Origin: Acanthosepion esculentum
Taxonomy: Eukaryota > Mollusca > Cephalopoda > Sepiida > Sepiidae
NCBI GenBank assembly: GCA_964036315.1
Contig: OZ038480.1
Coordinates: forward strand, 7,045,703 to 7,109,702
Direction: 5' to 3'
Length of the DNA stretch: 64,000 nucleotides
The translations under genes and the position numbers were made by a program. Positions 24,315 through 36,887 of the stretch are shown here, in pieces. Under the pieces are notes generated by a model. That model searched no databases, was not told where the DNA came from, and worked only from the letters and a program-made list of their open reading frames with translations. Position 1 is the first letter of the stretch, and every line of letters starts with the position of its first letter.

Positions 24315-27300
24315 GTGAGTAGCGTGTATTTTTCTGGCGACAATATTTCAATTATTTTTCGTTTTTTACAACTTGATTCTACTGTTTATTTATTCAAAAT
24401 ATTTCATTAAGGTTAATTTATTGCAAAGATATATTTAATTTTAGTGAACACGCATCAGTTTTGTAGTGTTAATTTGATTAAAATCTTAGCCTGTACAATT
24501 TAACCACACATGGCTTTTTCAATATGGCGACTTGAATTTATAGATAGATAATGCTTCAGATAAACTGTCTTTTGAGTGGTTTTTCATTATTGTCTGGGTT
24601 TATATGCCATTTTATGCTTAGTCATTCTTGTGTATTATTAAAATTGACTGTTAGAATTGATTATACTCATGAAATTTCTCCACGTGAAGTTTGGCCGATT
24701 CCATTTAGTTAGAAGATTAAATTACACGCGTGCTTTTAATCATGGCGAACTAGCACGCTATCTTCAAGTATAAAAAATAAAACAAGTTATTCAAAAATGT
24801 TAATGGAGAAAAAAAACTTATTTGAATGTGAATAAATAGCACTTTTTACATAGACAAGAAGGAAAATTAACCAAGCACATGGGCTCATTAAATCGTAATA
24901 ATTTTTTTTGGCTAATGGATTTTTATCATAAATATACTACTAACTAATGAATTTATATGTCTTTAAGTGATCTTTTCAAATCTTAAAAGAAAATTTTAAA
25001 AGCGTAGTTATGAAATTAACATTTGAATCTAATCATCCTGTAGAATTTTTTGGCACGGAGAAAATTTAAAACGATTACTTGGTTACTTATTTTAGTGCAT
25101 TATTTTACTTAAAATTACTGCCACATGACGCAAACGGCATCGATCATTTCAGAAAAGGAACACAATTTTATAGAGGAGTTGAATTCAATCGAAATTCATG
25201 AAAAGAGGAGTGATTATTTTTATTGGATTCCATTTAATTTTAATGTTTTTCTTGCTTTTTTTTTTAAGAATCGATTATGAATTCGGATGATAAATAGTTT
25301 CATAAAAGTGGCATTTTTTTAATTCAAGATTTTAATAACAGCAAATGTGGCTTTACATTTTCTTTCGTTTGTTTAAGAGAATAAGTAAATGATTTTTTTT
25401 TTTAATCTAAAAATATATCTACCGTTATTTTCAAGTTCAAAAATATTTTCAAAAAGTAAAATTGCTCAACAAAAAACTTATTACTATTTATGTTCACAAT
25501 ACTGTGGAGATGATTCTATTTAAAAAAAAAAAAGAAAAGTGGATATTTTTGTTTTTGTATCCGACACAATTGTGCTTTGTCTGTGTCCATTCAGTATTTT
25601 TTTTTCTTGTTAACGTTAATTTTTGCATTTACTAATCTTAATATTAATTATTTTCAGGTTTTTAATAAGAAATTTGTAGAAATTGGGCGCGTCGCCTACA
25701 TCGTAAGCGGGCCTTTTTCTGGACGATTGTGTGCCATTATTGATATTATTGACCAGAACAAAGTAAGGAAAAGGTCTTTTTTTCTTTTTTAATTATCCTC
25801 AGAAATTGTTAAATGCTAACATTAAGGTCTGTCCAAAGATTTTAGTTTTTTTAGATTGGTTTTATTTTATAACTTCGGTACTTCTACGAGATCGCTAAAA
25901 AAAAAAGATTGCATGATGAAAAAGACGCCAAACTTGAAAAACAAAATTTTATTGTCTAAATATTTGTTATTAAGAGGAAAGATCAAAGTATTTTGGGGGG
26001 TATTTTTTTTTACATTTTTTAATCGTTCCTAGCACGTCTGAAATTTTCGTTAATTTTTTTTTTTTTTTTTTTTTTTTTTTATTCAGCAAAATTGACAGAT
26101 AATGGATCATGGCAACCATACCATCTTTTTCCATTTTAGAAAAAAAATGAAAATCTCAGTTTGAAATTCTTTTAAAAATCAATTATCATTTTTTCAAAAC
26201 TTAAGAAAATCAGAAATTATAATGTTTAACCTTCGTGAGATCGCTAAAAAGGTATGTCCAATATTTCGCTAACAAGTGGTATACATTGACGAAAAAAGGT
26301 CCCCAAATTGATAAAACAATTTCTAACGTTTAAATATTTGTTGTTATTAAAGAGGAAAGCCAAAGTATTTTTTTCAGATTTTTTAATCCTTCCTATAAAT
26401 GTTAAAAATTTTATTAAAAATCCTTTTTTTTTTTTCCGAGTCAAAAAATTTCGTAAAATCGAACTTATCGACATTTCTGTCGGAAAGATCATAGTTTGTT
26501 AGTTAAAAAATCATGAAAAATCAATTACACCTTTTTCTTTTGTTATCTTAGGAAATTTAGAATGATTAAAGTATAAAAGTTTGGACAATTTCGGACATTT
26601 TTTTAACAAAAAAATCGATGATTTAGATTTTTCAGAGTTTTGTGCATTTAATTAAAAAAAAAATTCGGGTTGCAAATAATTTTTTTTTTTTTGAGTTTTC
26701 ATAAAATTAAGTTCGAGGGGGGTAACAGATATAAAAAAAAATATTTATACCATCACTTTCAAAGAGACAAACATTTCTAAAATAAGTTCATTCATTTCTG
26801 AATAAGTTCTGAAGTTTTCATTAAAATCCAACAAGTTCTTAATTTTTACAAGAATTTCCAAATTAATGCGTCTTTCAACTGACAAAAAAAAATGTTAAAA
26901 AAGCCTAAAATGGACATACCTAAAGACACTAAAAATAAAATTGTTTTCGTGAAGTTTGGTGTCTTTTCATATTATGCGCTGTTTTTACATGCTTGTGCTA
27001 TCATTGAGAGGAAAGATCAAATTATTATTTTAAAAATTTTTTCCTTTTTAGAACATTCTAAATTTTGATTTAAAAAAAACCTTGTATCAACGGAACTAGT
27101 AAAATAATTTGGAAAATCTGGCAAAAATAAAAATAATTGTCGGATTTTAATGAAACTTTCAGAAACTATTCACAAATGATGTTTTTTTTTGTTTTTTTTT
27201 ATTATTATTAAAGAAAGTCATGGCAGAAATTTTTTTTCATATGTATCCCCCGCCCCCTGACTAATAGGTAAACCTTATTATTCTGCTGTTTTTTTTTTAA

Positions 27301-30300
27301 CTCTATAATTTCAATTTTGAGGAGGTTAGTGATTATATTAGTTAAAAGCACAAGGCTTCGAGGAAACCAAATCATGTTTTTATTTTTTAGTTGGACCACC
27401 TCTACCTGAAAATCATCTTTGAATTGTAGCATACAAAACTCAAAACAAAAATATTTAATTTCAAAAGCTTTTAATTGCTTTTATTTATTTTGATGAACAT
27501 GGACAATATTGTCTGAAAGCAAAAAGATATTTTGATGAAAAATGAATTTTTAAAACAATTATTTATTTCTGAAATATTCTTTTTATTTTTACATTATGTT
27601 GCTAATTCTAAAATTAAGGAAAAGTTTGTAGAACTTAATGAATGTTATTAAGTAGATATATATTTACAGATTATAATTTCCAAAGCTTTTTACAAACTAA
27701 CAAGCGCACGTATATTAAAAAATTTAATTTTTGTCAATGATTGAGTTTTAAAATTTAATAAAGTGAGCATAAAAAGACCATGAAATTTCATAAGTGTACT
27801 TAAAATTATAGTATAATTTAATGTACATGTCTTACGAAATTTTATCTCACTCAGCCACAGCTGATTAAAATGCTTGTTTTTGTCATATAGGAAAATCCAA
27901 CAAAATATTAGGTGAATATTCCCATTTGTCAGCAACATTAAACCCACCATAGAATGCAAAGTTCTTAAGCAAATTCTCAATCTTATGCATGAAATGTGAA
28001 AATGTTTCTTTTAGAATTTCAAAAAATGCAAAATTTCCTTTTTTTTTTTTTTTTCCATATTTTGCCCCCGAGAAAATTTCTTGAGTCATTTACATTGGCC
28101 AATTTGACTTTTAAATGAAAGATCAAAAGCTAGGAAAGATATTTTTTGCTTTTTAAAAATTGTTCTAAAATCTTGGTGTGTGTTTTTTTTTTTTCTGAAT
28201 TTTATTTAAAGTTTAAAATTAAATTTTAAAAATGTAAAAGCATTGAAGATTTAATTTTAGCTTTAATTGAAAGCTTAATTATTTCCATTTAAGTAAAATA
28301 TTCTGGTATATTTCAGATAGAAATTATAGATTGGAGTGTCAAATTTTAATTTCATTTTCTTAAAAGTGGCCATTTTCTTAATTTTAAGAGATTTGTAAAC
28401 AAAACATTTTTCTATTTTAAAATTCATTCAAAAAACATTTCTGACGTTATTTTAGTAAAAATTAGAAAAATTTAAAGTGAAATTAATCTGATTTGAAATA
28501 AATATTACTTATAAAAAATATAATGTGCAACTAATTATTAACGATGGGTCCTGTTCATCTGATGCAACGTTTGATGGACTGCTGATTGAGAAAGCGATGA
28601 CAGCTACTATGGATGACCCAATTGGCAGAAATCTAATTTTTTTGGTTTTTAACTACCTAGTAATTTTTACAAATGAACATATTTTCCGCAATTAATATTT
28701 TGACTTTTATTTACCTTTCAGTGATGCAAAAATAAAAAATTAAGATATAAAATTTTCTTCGATTAATTTTATAATTTAATTTCAAATGAAATACCATGAT
28801 TACTCAATTGAAGTATGATCCACACAAATGTAAATACACAAAATAAAAATATTTAGCAAAATAGTAATTGAAAAAAGTTTAAACTTTAAACTTTCAAAGC
28901 TGAATGGAAATTTTGAAAACCTGTTGAAACATAATTGAAGCGACCTAATAAAGGGACAAAACTTCTAGATCATAATTTCAGTCTTTATTTCATAAAAGAA
29001 ACATTGTCTTTTAACACTTGTGTTCATCAACAAAGCAAACACTTAATATTTTTCATTTTTTTTAATACTAATATTGCAATAAGATTGTTAAGTATGCCTG
29101 AATTGTTTACTCATTCTGATGTAATAAATTCACTTTATTGGCATGAGTGCTTAAATGAAGAAAAAAAAACTATAGTGTTTAAAACTAAATTTCTACCATA
29201 GGTAAAACATGCTTTGTATTTTCTGAATAAATTGTTTTTCTCTTTTAGGCTCTGGTTGTAGGACCTGTCACAGGTGTTCCTCTTCTGGCAATCAACTTCA
29301 AAAGTTTGCATTTGACTAGATTTGTTCTTAATTTCCGTCATTCTGCCAAAAGTCATGAAGTGAAGACTGCTTGGGAAAGGAAAGCCATTAATAGGCGTTG
29401 GGCCCAAAGTCAATGGGCAAAGAAAATCGAATGCAGGAAAAAGGTTAGTGAATCTTCCTATTTTAGTAGTGACAATGGAAATTTAAAAATTCATTTCAAG
29501 AAAGTGGTTTAAAATGTTTTTATATTTGCAAATTAAATATTACAGGATTCCATCATGTTGACTTATCAATGGTTTGAAAATGTAAAGTAGTTGGCAAAAG
29601 AAAAATTCTAACATTTTACTGAAAATATATTGATGAATATTTTTTACAGTTAGGACTTTTTACCTGTCAACATAGGCTGCAAAAATGGTATTAAAAATGT
29701 CTACATTTAAATATTTCTCAAGTGACTGATAGAACAATGAATGTTTCTTGATTGTGGTCAGTTTGCTTTTCCATATTGTAGTTGATTTATGGCACCGATT
29801 TTTGGAAGTAGGTGGCAGGGTTATATAAGAAAATGTTCACTCATTGAACATGTTGACAATCGCGCACATACTTTGCGGGGGGGGGGGGTTGTTACACTTT
29901 AGGCAAAAAGTAATATTTTTACAAAATCTAATCCATAAATTTTACTCATTTGAAACATCTGGAACAAATATTTGAAATATCTGGAACAAATATTGGATTC
30001 TTAAGATTTTTTTAAATTTTCAATTTTTGTTGGCATCCATCAAATTAGGTAGGTTTTTTTTTTTTTTTTTAATTTTTTTTATAACACATCCGTTTTTTAT
30101 TTATTTTTTTTTTTTTTTCTAACACCTCCGTTTTTTTAAATAAAACCTAAATTTAACCTTTTAGCCACTCGCTTTGTTTCCTTGGCTTAAAATCTTTTGA
30201 GTTTCATTTCATTGACAGAAATAAAGACAATGTTATTGTTTGTCAACACATCCAGAAAATAATTTATAAAAATTTTTCTTTTAAGTATTTATCATCGAAA

Positions 30301-30963
30301 CATTTTTTTTAATCTTCAGTAAAGATTCTTCACATATCATGCATATTTTTAATTACACATTCAGTGGCTTCCATATATTGTATAATTAACAATTTAAGAA
30401 ATTATAAAAATAAAGATTTTATTTTATTTTTGATAACTCTTACATTTAATGTCTAAAAGACACCAAACAACACTATCAAAACACTATTGGGATTTATTGG
30501 AGAACGGCTTAACCCCACAAGTGAAATGGAGAATCGTCTCTAGGGCTCGAACTCTAATAAACTTCAGAGACTGATGTGACCTATGTATAAAAGAGAAGAT
30601 CCTAATGATGAAGCATAAAGATCCAGATAAATTACTGAGCCAACATAACGAAGACTTTTAAATGTAGACATAGAAATCATCTCAACTTAATACTTAAAAC
30701 AAACTATATACGATGGTAAATATTGCCTTATTTTTAGGTTTGAAGATGGTTGTATGTATACATGTGTGCGGGTACATAATTACGTGTATATGAACTTGGA
30801 TATGTAGATTTGTGTATAGGTATATATATATATATATATATATATTGTAGGCGTGTATGTAAAAATGTGTATTTCTAATTTTAGGTAGGTATATGTATCG
30901 ATTCATGTGTATGAGGTTGCATATATAAATATTTGAGTTCATATATGTGTGGGAGATAATGGC

Positions 30964-31016
<53 letters not shown>

Positions 31017-31423
31017 ATTCTAATGGAGGGACATAATTCTTTTAGTAACATTTATTCTTACTTTCTCCTTAAATAATTTTTAATTAGAATTGTAAGATTG
31101 GAAATTTTACTTATCTGGAGATAATCTCATTTTAAATTGATCATTTAGATTTAAATTAAAATATGTTACTCCTTAACTATTAGTCAGGATGTTAAAAATA
31201 TTAAAATTAAATATATTTTTTGAAATTTAAACACTTAATTCACCACCTAACGTTAAATGGAAAATTTAAGGAAAAATTTAAATTGGGACGAATGTGTGTG
31301 GAAATTTGTACATGTATGTGTAGGTATTTGTATATGAATATTTATATATGCCAGCGTATATCGATACGTGTGTAATTGTACATGAACGTATGTATATGCG
31401 ATTTTTGCATAAATATGTATGTG

Positions 31424-31481
<58 letters not shown>

Positions 31482-34400
31482 AAACGAATTTTTTTTTTAT
31501 TTTTACTATTACCATCAAATCTTACTCCATCTTGATTTGAATAAGAAATCTTATGCATCTAAAATCAGCTACAAATTACATTCATGAATTACTGAAACTG
31601 ATAAAAGATGTTGTCTTCCAGTCTTTCACAATATTAAAATATTTTAGCAAACTTTCATATTTTTTTAGTATTGTTGTTTATTATAGTATTCAACTCGCAT
31701 TAAATCCCTAATTCATTTGTAGAGAAGAAGTTGAATATTTCAATTACTAACAAGCATTAAATTAATTTCTTTGTGGAGTTTTTTAAACATTTAAATTAAT
31801 ATCAAACGTTAAAATCTGTTTTTATCTAAATTGCTAAAGCTATACCACCCCTCTTCTTCTCCCGGAAACCCTAAGTACATCTCTTTTTTTTTTTTTTCTC
31901 CTTCCCTTCCACATATCATTTCCATTGAGTTGACCGATTAAATAGGTCAATGTCTGATCCATATCCCCTCCTTATTAAGTATTATAAAGAAATATAAAAA
32001 TAAATTTTAAAACTCTCCCTTCCCTCTCTAAACTTTACCATGTCTCTCACACCATCCTTCGCTACATTCTATGTTGACTTATATAAGCTTAATACTGCCC
32101 GTCAAGTGTAAATTTTAATTTCATTTTTCATTTCACCTTCTGAAAGTGATGTCTGAAGATCCATGGACAGTTAAGTCCTTGGTTAAATAAACTATTACAA
32201 TGGAGCCTTAAAGTGAAGTCCGTTTTTCTTTAAATTATAGCAGCTAAGCATCTAGTTCAATTCTTTTATGTGTTCTTTGTAATATTGGTAAAACGGCAGT
32301 AAGCATAAATTTCAAAATCATTTCTGTATATCAGATCTTTCCTCTTTCTCGATGTTGGTATAATGCTGAACTGAAGCCTGACTTTGACACTGGCTGCTTT
32401 AGGGTCTTTATGGAAGAGTTTGATAGTATCAAAACTAGCTGGGATACCAATATTCACAAAAGGATTTAGTTTTTGCATAGCTAAAGAAGAATTAAACATT
32501 AACTTCATTTCTTTTTTTTTCTATAATTGTAAGGGGCTCACCTTGAAGAGGCAGAAGAAATTGAAGTTTTAATTTTAAAAATTTGTCTAAACTGAATGCA
32601 TTTTTATTTTTGGTCATAAAATGTTCCTTTTTATTCCTTAACAATAGATTAACTTATTAAATCTTTGGTTTTAATTTAATCTTGTCCGCATGTAAATCCA
32701 GAACATGATGAGTCAAATGGAAGTGCCGTCTGATATGCATGGATGATATCTTTCTTTTCTGACGTTCTGGACTTAAAATGAAAGCGTGTTAGCCTTGTTT
32801 GGTGGCTGAAATAAGAATTTTATCACTTAGGTGTAAAATCTTTGAAAGCTCTCATTCTCCACATATTTTAGGTAAACATTATTATGAGGAAAGAACTGTA
32901 AATAATAACGACGACGACAACAACTTGGAATTTTCTAAGCTTAACTTTATTTCTTGTGATGGATGTATAACTTCATCTAAAAAGAATTACTTATCCTATG
33001 AGAAATTCCAATATTTAATGAAATCTGTTTTTATTTTTTAAACATGAATCTTGATCATTTTTGTACATGAATTTTTTTTTATTTCATCCTTTAATCATCA
33101 CCTGTTGAAATGTACTGGCTATAACTATGAGGTCATGAACTCATTCTAATCAAGGAAACAAACCATCATTTGCAATAATATTTAAAATTTTCCAAAGTAA
33201 TTACTTAGGAGGTTTCTTCTGATTTTGTTTAATTTTCACACACATTTCAGCCAAAATGTTTAGCATGTAAAAACAATATTCTAATAAGTATATCTTTAAG
33301 TGAGATCCAGCCAGAACATGATGAGTCTAATGGAAGTGCCGTCTGATTTATTGAGATGATAGTTTCCGAACTGAATTATCTGGATTCTTCACTTAATGCC
33401 TGTTAACTATGCTGACTTTTGGGATCCTCTCCAGGATTGGACTCTCCATCGTTAACAAATTTCTGAAGCTATTAGACTCCTTCCTACCTTGGCTTAATGG
33501 ATGTGTTCTAAGCAGTGGCAGTAGCTTGTCTCCCTAAGTGGATTTAATGATTGGGCATTATTTAAGTTTACTGAAATTTCTCCTCGGAACAATTTTCTAT
33601 TTATCTGAAGTGCTGTCACTCAGTTTATTGAGTAAGATCCTGTTTAAAATATTTATGGGGTAAAAACAATATTCTTATTTATAACTTGATTGTTTTATTT
33701 TTTGTTGATTAAAATCCAGAGAGAACATGATGAGTCTAATGGAAGTGCCGTCTGATTTATTGAGATGATAGTTTCCGAACTGAATTATCTGGGTTCTTCA
33801 CTTAAAATATTGATTTTGGAATATATAGTGATTCAGAAAGATGTTATAAGAGTGGGGGTAATCGTTGGTGTTCAGAACAGGGTTTCTACAGGTCTTGAAA
33901 CTCTGAAAAGTCATAGAATTTTGTAAATTGGGCTGTCTGCACATCCTTGTTTTCAATTAAGGAAAGTCAAAATGTACAGTCTGAATCTTTTTTTTTTTTT
34001 TTTTTTTACAAGTTAAAATTGTCCTTTTTAAAGTTTTTTGGTTTTTTTTAGTCATCAGGAATATTTGACAGTTATTGCAAATTATGGTTTGTTTCCCCGA
34101 TAAGAACAACTTCATGACCTCATAGTCACTTTTGTATTTTCTTGTCTAGGTGACTAGAAAGGGAGAAAAAATATGAAGGCATGTCTTCTAGCTTGCTGCC
34201 CTTGCTCAACAAGGAAAGGGGAAAAGCAAGGATAAAAAGTGTCAGACAAACATTTGTAAAAGTTAATTCACTCTCATTGAATTTGTAGTTGAAAGAAAAA
34301 ATAATTGTTTTTTCTTCTGTAGTAATAAAATATATTTTAGTAGAATCTCGTAAGATTTATCAGTTTTTTAAAATGTGAACATTTGAAGAAATTTCATTCA

Positions 34401-36677
34401 CATGTCAATTTCAAAAATCCTTTTGATCTCTAGTCAACGCTGGGTGAATCCATGCTGAAAAAAGATACTTTATGCATCCTGTGTCCGTGTCTAAATTGTT
34501 GCTAAAAGAATCAAATTTGACTCAAGAGAATGTAGACAGGAAGGATGATAGAATAGAAAATGTCTTTGAAAAAATAAGAATGTTATTTTTAAAGTTTGCA
34601 ATGACCTGTATCTCTTGCTTTTGTTCTAAATGAAAAAAATGATTAAATATATATTAAAACTTTTATAATTTTACTTGGCATTACATTAAAAGTTCAATCT
34701 GGCAACCCTTTTGTATTTCTGCCATAGATGGCTAGAAAATGTACAATCATGTGAATGATTTAGATATTTGGCCAGATGACATCAAATTTATGAACTTAAA
34801 TGGAAAAATGTCTCCAGACTAAGCGCTTCTGCAGTCAACCGTGAATGCCCTTTTATTTCCTGTGAAACGGCAGATTTTTGTTGCCTGCTTGTGCCAGAGC
34901 ACTAGACCCTTGCTTCCTTTCTTGGCAGATATGATCTTTTTTTAGCTTTTGATCATGAAACTGTTCAGAAGATTTGTAAAGGAAGAACACACTAAAAAGA
35001 TAATGACACTTTCCAAATGGAATAAATGTATCTGAATTTTGTCAAGCCCAGCATGCATAAAGATACTGCAAAGATTGAGTATGGATTTCTAGCAGATAGG
35101 GTTATGCAAGATTTATCCAAAGAAGGAAATGTCAAAAGATTTGTTTGATTGAAGAATTGCAACAATGTTCATCACCATCAGTGAGAAACTTGTAGCAAAG
35201 TTTCTCCTTAGATACCTTCTTGTAAGGTCACTTGCATGGCTGAACCCCTGGATACATTTGTGGGGGTGGGAAATCTGCCATAGAAAAAAGTCTAAAAAGA
35301 TGTCTTTCCCACATGATGGAGAGAAAACGAGTCTGTACCGACTGATGATGTCATTGCCATCAAAGTTGGAGGAGGAGGATGCTGGAAATATTGCTTTCAA
35401 GATTTCCAGAAAACAGTCTGGACACTTTGTTCTACTCTTTTTTTTGTCTAGCCACAAAGAATATCAAAAATGGGAAAGTTGTTCACGGATCGCTGCTACT
35501 TATGGACATGCCTCAGTAGAAAGGTTTCTCGATCAGTAAGGAAATTTCCACTGACAATATAAAACCGCAGACTCTGGCTGCACAGCACATTATCACAGAC
35601 TATTTTGTCACTGTTGGAGGTGCTGGGAATGTTCCCATGACTAAGGCTCTTCTCAGCAGTGTTTCCAATACCAAAATAGCATGCAAACAATACCTTGAGG
35701 CTGAGAAGAAGAAAAAGGGCAGGAAGATGCAGCTGGACAGAAACAGAAATCCATGCTTATGGAAATTGAAGAACTGAAGACCAAAAAACACAGGCTTGAA
35801 AGTTGTGCAAAAGATTTGCTCAAGTCAGCTGACAGCTATGTGAAGAAAGCTCAGAACTTCACACTAATCACAAATTTCAATCTCAATGCAAAGATCTGTA
35901 ATGGGCAAGTCCATAGAGATATCAAAATTGGAAGGGGAGCTGCTGAATGCTAAACTAGATGAGCTGAAAAAATGTTAACATTGTGTTCTGTGCAACAAAA
36001 GCCATAAATAGTAGGGATAGCTGCTAAAATATGTAGTTTTTTGAGAAGATTTGTTTGTAGTTCTGTTCATTAAAACCATTACACTTAATTTCACAGTTCA
36101 TGTGTAGTTCATAAGTCAAGATAACAGCTTTCAAAGGAAACTTATCAAATTGATATCACTTAAGATTAAAATTTAGAAAATGAATTTGAGCAAGTAATAA
36201 GTACAAAAGAAAAAACAATTCCAATTTGGTGAATTTGTGCAAATGTTTTTTCTTGTTAAGGGTAATCCAGACACAACACACAATAAATTAAATTCTTTCA
36301 GAATCTTTAAAAAGAAAACTAAACATTTTTATACTATGCATTGCTAAAAATCCCATTACTATTTAAAAATTTTCAAATTCCAGATATTAAATTTAGGGAA
36401 TATTTGATTTGAATTTTTGGCAGATTCAGGTTTTGATTGTGAATGATATATAATTATGTCATTGTTTTTTTATTTATATATATTATAAATTGATTTAAAA
36501 TGTTTTTTTCGCTACACAGTGATACCATGTTTCAGAAATGGAAGCTAAAGCCCCTGAATTTAATTTTATTAAACCAAAGACTTATTTATTTATTTATATA
36601 TATATATATATTTGGTTTAATAACAAAATTAAATATATATATATATATATATATATTTAATTTTGTTATTAAACCAA

Positions 36678-36715
<38 letters not shown>

Positions 36716-36814
36716 GTCTTTGGTTTAATAAAATTAAATTCATGGGCTTTAGCTATCCATTTCTGAAACATGGTATCACTGTGTAGCGAAAAAAACATTT
36801 TAAATCAATTAATT

Positions 36815-36887
<73 letters not shown>

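Larger units (their letters stand above)
32241..33982. repeat. Duplicated segment, copy 1 (carries 3 snoRNAs)
   Basis: Starts cagctaagcatctagttcaa and ends aatgtacagtct. It is nearly identical to 37078-38755, with a constant offset of 4837 nt over most of its length. The identical 80-codon open frames at 32799-33041 and 37636-37878 reflect this duplication and have no recognised homology. Confidence 0.95.
33124..34129. repeat. Imperfect inverted repeat of about 55 bp
   Basis: 33124-33176 (tatgaggtcatgaact..aaccatcatttgcaa) is the imperfect reverse complement of 34070-34129 (attgcaaattatggtttg..catgacctcatagt). The second arm is outside the duplicated segment, so the pair occurs once. Confidence 0.65.

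Noticed and set aside
28540..28640. GC-richer patch with ctgatg/gatga motifs, possible C/D snoRNA
   Set aside because: C and D boxes are not in the right order and no terminal stem is present. It aligns with a repeat segment near 50000.
31253..31558. Tyr-Ile-rich open frames (also 30694-30942, 36500-36798, 43945-44169, 7685-7929)
   Set aside because: These are translations of (TA)n and (CA)n arrays, not genes.
32799..33041. 80-codon open frame duplicated at 37636-37878
   Set aside because: It is identical because the DNA segment is duplicated. It has no known similarity, lies between snoRNA genes within an intron, and starts without a convincing context.
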